A stretch of 64,000 nt of DNA from Saussurea involucrata (lineage: Eukaryota > Streptophyta > Magnoliopsida > Asterales > Asteraceae): positions 95,750,295-95,814,294 of the forward strand of contig CM066327.1 of the NCBI GenBank assembly GCA_033807775.1, read 5' to 3'. Under the pieces are notes generated by a model. It worked only from the letters and a program-made list of their open reading frames with translations. It did no database searches and was not told the origin of the DNA. Of the stretch, positions 56,594 through 64,000 are shown in pieces. Numbering within the stretch: the first letter of the stretch is position 1; each line of letters opens with the position of its first letter. The translations under genes and the position numbers were made by a program.

Positions 56594-57086
56594 AGGGGGA
56601 GAAAACAAATTGCTCCATAATTCTTATTTTGAGGGGGAGCAAGGTTATTCATTAAGGAGGAGAAAAAGCATAGACTTCATCGCTAAAGTTTTGAAAATCA
56701 AGGGGGAGAAAAGCTAAAGATTTTGAAGATGATTTTGCTTTCCAAAACTTTAGGGGGAGAAGAAAAATCTGATTGATTGATTAAAAAAAAAAAAAGGGGA
56801 GAAGAAAGTCAGAAAGTCATAAAAAGACAGAAATTTGACTTGATCACATGAAGATAAGATTTGTCATTTCAAGGGGGAGCAAAGAAAAAGCAAATATATA
56901 ACAGAAATCAATTTGGAAATCATTGCTGCTGCTGATTAAAGACTGACCAGAAGTTATTAACTCAGATTATTCAGAATTCTGAGCAAAAGTTGTCAAAGCA
57001 TTCAGAAGAGCTCCTTCTGAAGATTGTTCCTGCTCTAAGAATTTGATGATGAAAAGTACAAGTGTGTTTGACAAAAAGGGGGAGAT
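56594..57086 (+). promoter_or_regulatory. Cluster of polypurine tracts before G 3' LTR
   Basis: AGGGGGAG at 56594, 56632, 56701, 56752, 56872 and 57077, plus AGGGGAG at about 56796. The last one abuts the 3' LTR and is the functional position. Multiple tracts are a reported Sirevirus feature. Confidence 0.85.
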
Positions 57087-57654
57087 TGTTAGGTCTAGAG
57101 TTTTGTCAAAAACACAAGTGTTGAGTTGTGAGTAAGAAGACTAAAGAAGACTCAGAAGACTCAGAAGTTCTGAGTAGAAGACTCAGAAGTTCTGAGTGAG
57201 AAATCTCAAAAAGATTCTAAGTGTTGGATTCTGACTAGAAGGTTCAGAGTTCTGAGTAGGAGACTCAGAACTTCTGACTATGAAGACAAATGTTCTGAAG
57301 CGCTTATTCAGAAGTATGTTCAGAATTCATATCTTGGGATATTATCTGTTATATTCAGTTACTAATTAGGACACGTGTAATTGTTCTATTAGTCTGTTTC
57401 TTATATGTACTGTAGCTTTAGCTATTCTCTACAGTATATATAGGAGTTAGCAACTGTAGCTAAAAGAATCTTTTGGAGAATCTTTGGCTAACCTTTTGGA
57501 TAACTCTTTACGCATAAATTGTTAGATCTATTGAGAGAGAAATTCATTGTAATATCTTGTAATTCACAGATTGTTAATAGATCATATGACCAGTTGCTGT
57601 TAATACGATCTTAATTGTTCATATTTGATTGTAAGAGTGTAACTTGGACTTTCA
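57087..57654 (+). repeat. Element G 3' LTR
   Basis: 568 bp, identical by eye to 52220-52787, followed by CAATG (57655-57659). Confidence 0.95.
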
Positions 57655-57659
57655 CAATG

Positions 57660-60241
57660 TCATGTTTTTAAAAAGTCTAAATGAAGAATGGCTCCAACTG
57701 TCTATGTCCCTACAGACAAATCAGGATCTAGACACCTGGACTCTCTCTGATCTTTACGGAACATTAGCCGCACAAGAACCTCAGATAGCACAGGCTAAAA
57801 CACTAACCATTGTACCATATGCATTGGTTAGTAAAACTAAAGAAGATGCACAGAGACCAAGAAATGAAAAAGCCACAGAGGAGAAGAAGAAGGAGAAGAA
57901 GAAGATGGTGATAATAGACAGTGAAGAAGAAGAGCAAGCAGAAAAAGAAATAACTCTTGCGTCACTAGCTAAATCTTTAGCTCTATTGACAAAAGAGTTC
58001 AGAGGAAACAGAAGAGGTTCCGGAAATGAAAGATATGATAGAGAAAACAGAAGAGATGACAGAAGAGAAGAAGAATCGAGTGGCCGACAGAGGTCAAGCG
58101 AAAGACATTACAGAGGAAATGACCGACAGAGGTCAGATGACTCGGTAAGCCACACGCAGCAAGAATGCTACAAATGCGGCAAACCTGGTCACTATGCAAA
58201 TGAATGTAGATCAGAGAAAGGCGGAGACCTACAGAAGTCAAATGATCGAACAGGAAACACTCCTCAAGGATGTTTTAACTGCGGCAAACCAGGCCATTTT
58301 GCGAATGAATGCAGAAGCAGATCAAATCGCCCACAGAGGGACTCTGCTTTCTACAAAAAGAAAGCCGAGTTTTATGCTCAAAAATCCTTAATGGCAAAAG
58401 GACATTCTGAGGAGAACACAGAAGACTTCCAGTCAGACTCTACTTCTGATGATGAACATACCGCCAATGCCCTCTTCTGTGGCATGGCAGAAGTCGACTC
58501 CTGCACTGACTCTGAGGTATCTACTTCAAATTCCAACTCTTGTATTACCTCTGTAGATGATAATACACTTAGAATTAACATTGAATTAATTGAACTGAAA
58601 GAGATAAATCAAATTAATCAGAAAAAACTCACCTTCAATGAGAGAGAAGTACGGCTTCTCACTCAAGAAAAAGCAAAGATTTTTGAGGAAAAAGAGAGAA
58701 TAGAAAAGAATTGGAACAAAACTCTAGATCCTTTAAAAAAACAAATTTCTGAATTAACCAATACATTAAAAGATAAAACAAAAGAACTTTCAGTTTCAAG
58801 GAGCGAAACTACTGACATAAGAGCTCTTAAAGAATACTTTCAAAGAGAAAGAGAGGTATTATGGCAAGATTTACTCAGAAGAGAAGTTTTGATTAAAAAC
58901 TATAAAGATGCACAGAAAGTTTATGAAAAAGTAAACTCACAAATAGGAAGACGAGGTATAGGGTATGATGATATCACCCCAGGTGTTGAAGGCAAAAGAA
59001 ACAAACCTCTGTCCTCTTTATTTGTGATTGGAAAAACGAACAAACCAGATTTTCCAAATCTAATCTCTGTAAGCAAAAGGGCGAAAATCTCTGTGGATCC
59101 TTACTTGAAGAAACATAAGAAGATGATTAACGTGTGGTTTGAAAACACAGACTCATCATCTTCAACCTCTGTCAATAGAGGTATCAAACCAATGAAATAT
59201 CTGAAAACACAAGATCAGATTGGTATCTTCAAGTTTGGTAAACCAGAGACCCAAACACAGGTTGCTTTTGTCTGTTTGATAAACGTTGAAAAGAAATTAT
59301 CAGCAGAAGCTCCTGAGTTTAAACCCATTTTTTCAGAAGAAAACTTTAAAAATTTAATTGAAAACGAAATTTTGGAAATATGGAAATCAAGCGTTTTAGA
59401 AAATTTCTGTACATCTTCTATAGATAAAACTCTCACTGAAGAAATCTTATTAGAAACCTCTGCAATCTATGAAAACTATTCTACAGAGGAAGAAAGCTCG
59501 TACGATACATGCTCAGAAAATCCAGCCTCTATTGAAAGAATTGACTCAACCTCTGTATACGAGGACGATTCATCCTCTGACAACTCAGAGACTGATTTCA
59601 AATCAGGGATAATTCACTGTGACACAGAGGATGTCAAATTCTCCTCTGAAGTTCCTCACAGAACTATTTCTCCAAAAGAGAAACTCACAGAGATTCCAAT
59701 CTGCCAAGATTTTCTAAAATTGAATCTACATATCAAAACCTCTGCTGAGCTTAAAATGTTACAGAAGACCTCTATTGATCCTATAAGTTATAGATTTTCA
59801 AAACCCAAGGTTAATAAATCTTTTTCTTCTGTGACAGTGATGAAAGAAGTTCACCACAGAAGCAACCCACAGAAGGCAGGTCCTAAACAGAGCTTTTGCA
59901 AACAACATTCGAGTATTCATAGATCTTCTAGTAATAGGAAATCTAATGTAAAGAAAGAATGTAATGCCTCTGTGGCTGAGTTTAAAAAGTTCAATGAAAA
60001 GTTCAAGCAAATTACATCTCATATTCAATACTGTCATTGCTTTGATCTTATGTCTAAACTTAATAATCATTTTTCAAGTCAAGTCTGTTTACTCTCTACG
60101 ACAATTCAAAAGTCAAATCCCACAAAGAAACAATCTGACTCTTCTGCAGAGAACAAAATGTATTTCAAGAATGCCAAGGCAAACTTGAAAAACTCTAACA
60201 ATATTGGACCCATATGGATATGGGTACCTAAATCTCTGTGA
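57660..60241 (+). CDS. gag: Element F Gag, 3' part (after G)
   Basis: Continues the frame begun at 51667. It starts within the conserved LKSLNEEWLQLSMSLQ region. Two CCHC knuckles, CYKCGKPGHYANEC (from 58166, residue 354 of the whole) and CFNCGKPGHFANEC (from 58271, residue 389). A coiled coil lies at about 58600-58900. A long Ser/Glu-rich tail follows, ending with WIWVPKSL and TGA at 60239-60241. No lesion is seen. The last bases overlap the pol frame, which is one base back relative to gag. Confidence 0.9.
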
Positions 60242-60252
60242 TTGTCCTGCAG
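60224..60252 (+). promoter_or_regulatory. Gag-pol junction of F
   Basis: GGGTACCTAAA, TCTCTGTGATTG and TCCTGCAG, 29 nt. Here gag stop TGA overlaps the pol frame, unlike A where pol is in frame after TAA. Confidence 0.45.
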
Positions 60253-63200
60253 AAGAAGTATGTGCCAATCTGGTATCTAGACTCCGGATGCTCAAGGCAC
60301 ATGACTGGTGACAGAAGTGCACTATCCACGTACAAAGAAACACAAGATGGTGGATCTGTGACTTTTGGAGACAACAAGAAAGGACACATAAAAGGCTATG
60401 GAGTCATAAGGAAAGAAGACGTTTCTGTATACAAAGTTGCATATGTGGATGGCCTTAAGCATAACCTACTCAGTGTAAGTCAACTTTGTGATACAGGATT
60501 CAATGTGTTGTTCAAAAGAACTTTCTGCTCTCTACAAAGTGAAGAAACAAGTATGGAACTTCTGCGAGCTGAAAGAATAGGTGATCTATATCTAATGAAC
60601 TTCAACTCAAAGAACAAAGACAAAGTTTGCCTTGTTGCCTGCAAAAGTGAAGAAGCTTGGTTATGACACAACAGGTTCTGTCACTTGAATTTTCACACAT
60701 TGGAAAAACTGGTCAAACTTGATCTAGTTAAAGGTTTGCCAAATGTTAAATTCAATAAGGATCATTTATGTTCTGCCTGTGAGATGGGAAAACTCAAAAG
60801 AGCTTCCCACAAAGGCAAAACAGATGTATCTTGCACTAGACCTCTGTACATGCTTCATGTCGACCTCTACGGTCCCATTGCCATACAGAGCCTAGGTGGC
60901 AAGAAATACATACTTGTCCTAATTGATGAGTATTCGCGTTTCACATGGGTTGAATTCGTTAGAAAGAAATCAGATGTTCCAAATATATTGATAAATTTAA
61001 TGAAAAGAATCCAAGTTCTTTATAATTGCAGAATACAGAAGTTAAGAAGTGACAATGGCACATAATTTAAAAACTCTGTCATTGAAGCCTATCTTTCAAC
61101 AGAAGGAATATCACAGAACTTCTCTGCAGCTCGCACTCCACAACAGAACGGTGTTGTCAAAAGAAAAAATCGAACACTTGTGGAAGCCGCAAGAACTATG
61201 ATGTCAGCATGCGGATTATCAATGAACTTTTGGGCAGAAGCAATTTCTACTGCGTGTTATACTCAAAATCGATCAACCATTGTGAAAAGACACCTCAAGA
61301 CGCCTTACGAATTGCTTAACAAACGGCGGCCAAACATCAAATTTTTCCATGTATTCGGATGCAAATGCTTCGTCTTAAACGACAGAGATTCAAGAGGAAA
61401 GTTTGATGTAAAAGCAGATGAAGGCAAATTCATTGGATACTCTGCCACTTCCAAAGCCTACAGAACATTCCTTACAAAGTCTCACAAGATTGTAGAAAGC
61501 ATCAATGTTTCTTTTGATGATTCATTCCAAATGACTTCTGAACAAATCAGTTCAGAACTCGGAATTAAAGGGAAATCCTCTGTCATCTCACAAGCAAAAG
61601 AAGACTTGGATCTTCTATTTTTAGAGATGCTCCACGAAAACATTGATCCTTCTGTTGGAACAATCAGGGTTTCTGAAGAACCATCCTCTGTCGGACAAAA
61701 TCCTACAGGTTTGTCTCTAACTGGTCCTAATAATGCTTCATCTTCTTCTGTAAATACTACAGATGCAATTGCCGAAGCAGAAGAAAGTGCAAAAGATAAA
61801 ACATCAAGGAAAACGACCACAGAAGCTGCACAAACCACAGAAGAACCAATTACAGAGGAAATCGAGGACCAAGATTATACGTCCTCAGAGGAACAAACTC
61901 CACCACCACTCATACCAATCATTCCACAAACGGTAGAATCAACTACCAAAGCACGAAGAACAACAGAGGCTACACAAGAAGAAACACAAGAAGTCTCTAA
62001 AGAAAGTCTGAATGACATTGATGATCATCTTCCACGCACAACTCAATGGACAAAAAGCCATCCTCCAAGCCAAATAATCGGAGAACCTTCTGACGCAGTA
62101 AAAACAAGGTCTGCCACTGCTAACTTTTGTTTCTTTACAAATTTTATTAGTGTGATAGAACCAAAGAAGATTTCTGAAGCCCTAGATGACCCAAACTGGG
62201 TAGACGCCATGCAAGAAAAACTTTTGCAATTTGAGCGTAACAGAGTATGGACTCTAGTACCTATGCCAAGAGGAAAACAGGCCATTGGGACTAAATGGGT
62301 CTACAGAAACAAGAAGGATGAAGATGGAGTGGTCATCAGAAACAAAGCAAGATTAGTAGCAAAGGGATATAGACAAGAAGAAGGCATAGACTACGATGAA
62401 ACTTTTGCCCCTGTCGCACGGCTCGAAGCAATAAGAATATTCTTAGCCTTCGCAGCCCACAGAGGTTTTAAAGTCTATCAGATGGACGTAAAATCAGCTT
62501 TTCTCAACGGTGAAATCCAAGAAGAGGTCTACGTTAATCAGCCACCAGGATTTGAAAGCTCAAAATTTCCAAGGCATGTATACTACCTTGAAAAAGCACT
62601 ATATGGACTGAAACAGGCTCCACGAGCATGGTATGAACGACTTTCTACCTTTCTTCTAGTCAATGGTTACAACAGAGGTACAACAGATACTACCTTATTC
62701 TATAAACGCAAAAGTAGTGAGATAATGCTTGTACAAATATACGTAGATGACATAATTTTTGGGTCTACTAATTCAGAAGAGTGTAAAAGATTTGAAAAAC
62801 TCATGCAGAGTGAGTTTGAAATGAGTATGATGGGAGAATTAACTTTCTTCCTCGGACTCCAAGTCAAACAATCATCAGAGGGAATTTTTATAAATCAAGC
62901 TAAATATGTCTCTGACATTCTTTCCAAGTATAGCTTCTCTGATGCCTCTGCAATGAAAACTCCAATGGCCACTGGAAACAAGTTATTCTTAGATTCAGAT
63001 GGCATCTCTGTAGAATGCACTCTCTACAGAGGCATGATTGGATCTCTGTTATACTTAACAGCAAGCAGACCTGACATTATGCATGCCACATGTCTCTGTG
63101 CACGCTATCAAGCTAATCCAAAGAAATCACATTATGATGCCGTAAAGAGAATCTTTAGATACCTAAAAGGGACCAAAAATCTTGGTCTCTGGTATCCACA

Positions 63201-63684
63201 GAACTCTGGTTTTGGTCTTAAAGCTTATACAGATTCAGACTATGGAGGATGCATGCTCGACAGAAAGAGTACCTCTGGGAGTTGTCAATTCCTAGGTGGT
63301 AAACTAGTCAGTTGGACCTCCAAGAAGCAGAATTGTGTTTCCACATCCACTGCAGAAGCTGAATACGTTGTTGCCGCTAGCTGTTGTTCTCAGGTTCTAT
63401 GGATGAAGACTCAGCTAAAAGACTACGGCCACATTCTGTTCAAAATACCCATCTTCTGCGATTCCAAAAGTGCTATTGCTATCTCTGCCAACCCTGTGCA
63501 ACACTCAAAAACCAAGCATATCGATATAAGGTATCACTTCTTGAAACATCATGTTGAATACGGTACAATCGAAATGCATTTTGTGCCCACAGAATATCAA
63601 CTCGCTGACTTATTCACCAAAGCACTAGACGAGAAAAGATTCAACTTCTTGGTGGGTAAGATAGGAATGATTAACATGGTGTGA
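60238..63684 (+). pseudogene. pol: Element F Pol (PR-IN-RT-RNase H), two nonsense codons and a catalytic integrase substitution
   Basis: Protease WYLDSGCSRHMTG at 60271; zinc region; integrase first Asp codon at 60861 (HVDLYGP, where other copies have Cys before Gly-Pro) and second at 61051 (RSDNGT). The third catalytic position, 35 residues on at 61159-61161, is AAA (Lys) where the other copies have Glu. RT YVDDIIFGS at 62740 and RNase H are intact. Nonsense codons are TGA 60664-60666 (a conserved Trp position) and TAA 61063-61065 (a conserved Glu position). The single frame otherwise runs to TGA 63682-63684. All three lesions lie in the zinc-region and integrase part; RT and RNase H are uninterrupted. 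Confidence 0.93.
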
Positions 63685-64000
63685 AAATCCTCAGTAAGTA
63701 TAGTTTTATCTTCTGTAAATAATAAGTAAATACATTGCTTAAATTATTGTTTTGAAAGATTCTACTTCTATATGTAAATTCTTAAAACCTTCAATAGTTC
63801 TTGAAACTACAGAACTTCTGTAAGGTCTGCTCAGAACCTCTGACAACCTTCACATAACCTCTGATAGACTTGACCTATGTACTATGCAAAACTTATCATA
63901 TTCTGATCCAAGCATAGATCAAGGGGGAGCAAAAGGAAAATTCTTGATCTACATAAGTGATTAGATCAAGGGGGAGCAAAAGGGGCCCTCAAATGATCTA
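63685..64000 (+). other. Element F post-pol spacer (to window edge)
   Basis: Non-coding. ACAGAACTTCTGTAAGG and CAGAACCTCTGACAA words, then AGGGGGAG at 63922-63929 and 63969-63976. Third ORF and 3' LTR would follow beyond the window. Confidence 0.7.

Larger units (their letters stand above)
52220..57654 (+). mobile_element. Element G: recent non-autonomous Sirevirus-type element nested in F gag
   Basis: LTRs 52220-52787 and 57087-57654, each 568 bp, appear identical base for base. The target duplication is CAATG (52215-52219 and 57655-57659). The internal 4.3 kb holds a primer site, a partial gag ORF, a protease relic, QNS-type repeats from the integrase-RT linker, and a series of polypurine motifs. 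No integrase core, RT or RNase H is present. It is related to B in LTR and gag sequence. Identical LTRs mean the copy moved very recently, necessarily with enzymes supplied by another element. Confidence 0.95.
50681..64000 (+). mobile_element. Element F: Sirevirus-type retrotransposon inserted in E, 3' end outside window
   Basis: 5' LTR 50681-51508, primer site, gag (split by G), pol and the start of the post-pol spacer are present. Target side sequence CTATC (50676-50680) lies in the middle of E gag. The third ORF and 3' LTR should follow beyond 64000. Gag is intact once G is removed. Pol carries two nonsense codons and a catalytic integrase change. The family word is ACAGAG/CTCTGT, shared with A. 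Confidence 0.9.

Overview
This 64 kb window is almost pure retrotransposon. I see no intact host gene, rRNA, tRNA or CRISPR. The elements are Ty1/copia (Pseudoviridae-type) LTR retrotransposons of the Sirevirus/SIRE type. They have gag with a UBN2-like N-terminus and CCHC knuckles, then pol ordered protease-integrase-RT-RNase H, primer-binding sites complementary to initiator Met-tRNA (TGGTATCAGAGC), repeated AGGGGGAG polypurine motifs after pol, and a long third ORF between pol and the 3' LTR. The host is a flowering plant. A repeat starting TGTCACACCCC at 704 is of a kind I associate with Asteraceae, so a composite is my guess at low confidence.

Layout. 1-703: broken gag tail. 704-2149: non-coding repeat. 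2150-29057: element A, with 717-bp LTRs and a perfect CAGTG target duplication. It is split by element B (14856-28302, ~515-bp LTRs, CATTT duplication) inserted downstream of A's third ORF. 29063-31800: non-coding DNA with a TA microsatellite, a Helitron-like end and a 5'-truncated LINE (18-bp duplication). 31801-~40065: element C, a deletion derivative with gag, protease and third ORF but no integrase, RT or RNase H; its 3' LTR is cut. ~40066-41070: 3' remnant X of another element. 41071-48288: decayed element D (gag tail, pol, spacer), interrupted by a solo LTR (47211-48049, AAAGG duplication). 48289-50680: 5'-truncated gag E. 50681-64000: element F, inserted in E and running off the window. 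F is interrupted in gag by G (52220-57654, CAATG duplication), a non-autonomous element whose two 568-bp LTRs look identical.

The order of events is readable: A then B, and E then F then G. Each autonomous-type copy carries at least one pol lesion: one nonsense codon in A, three in B, frameshifts plus nonsense in D, two nonsense codons plus loss of the integrase catalytic Glu in F. None looks able to move unaided, but G must have been mobilised very recently, so active relatives probably exist elsewhere in the genome.

Four signals deserve most attention. First, each family is saturated with its own short palindromic word, in LTRs, spacers and even coding sequence, sometimes as minisatellites with 21-22 or 31-32 bp periods. 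Second, the third ORF has N- and C-terminal blocks shared by A, B and C and appears to sit behind its own TATA promoter. Third, the gag-pol junction carries a conserved GTACC...pyrimidine-tract-AG in six copies although the frame relation differs. Fourth, the AGGGGGAG polypurine motif recurs inside the third ORF.
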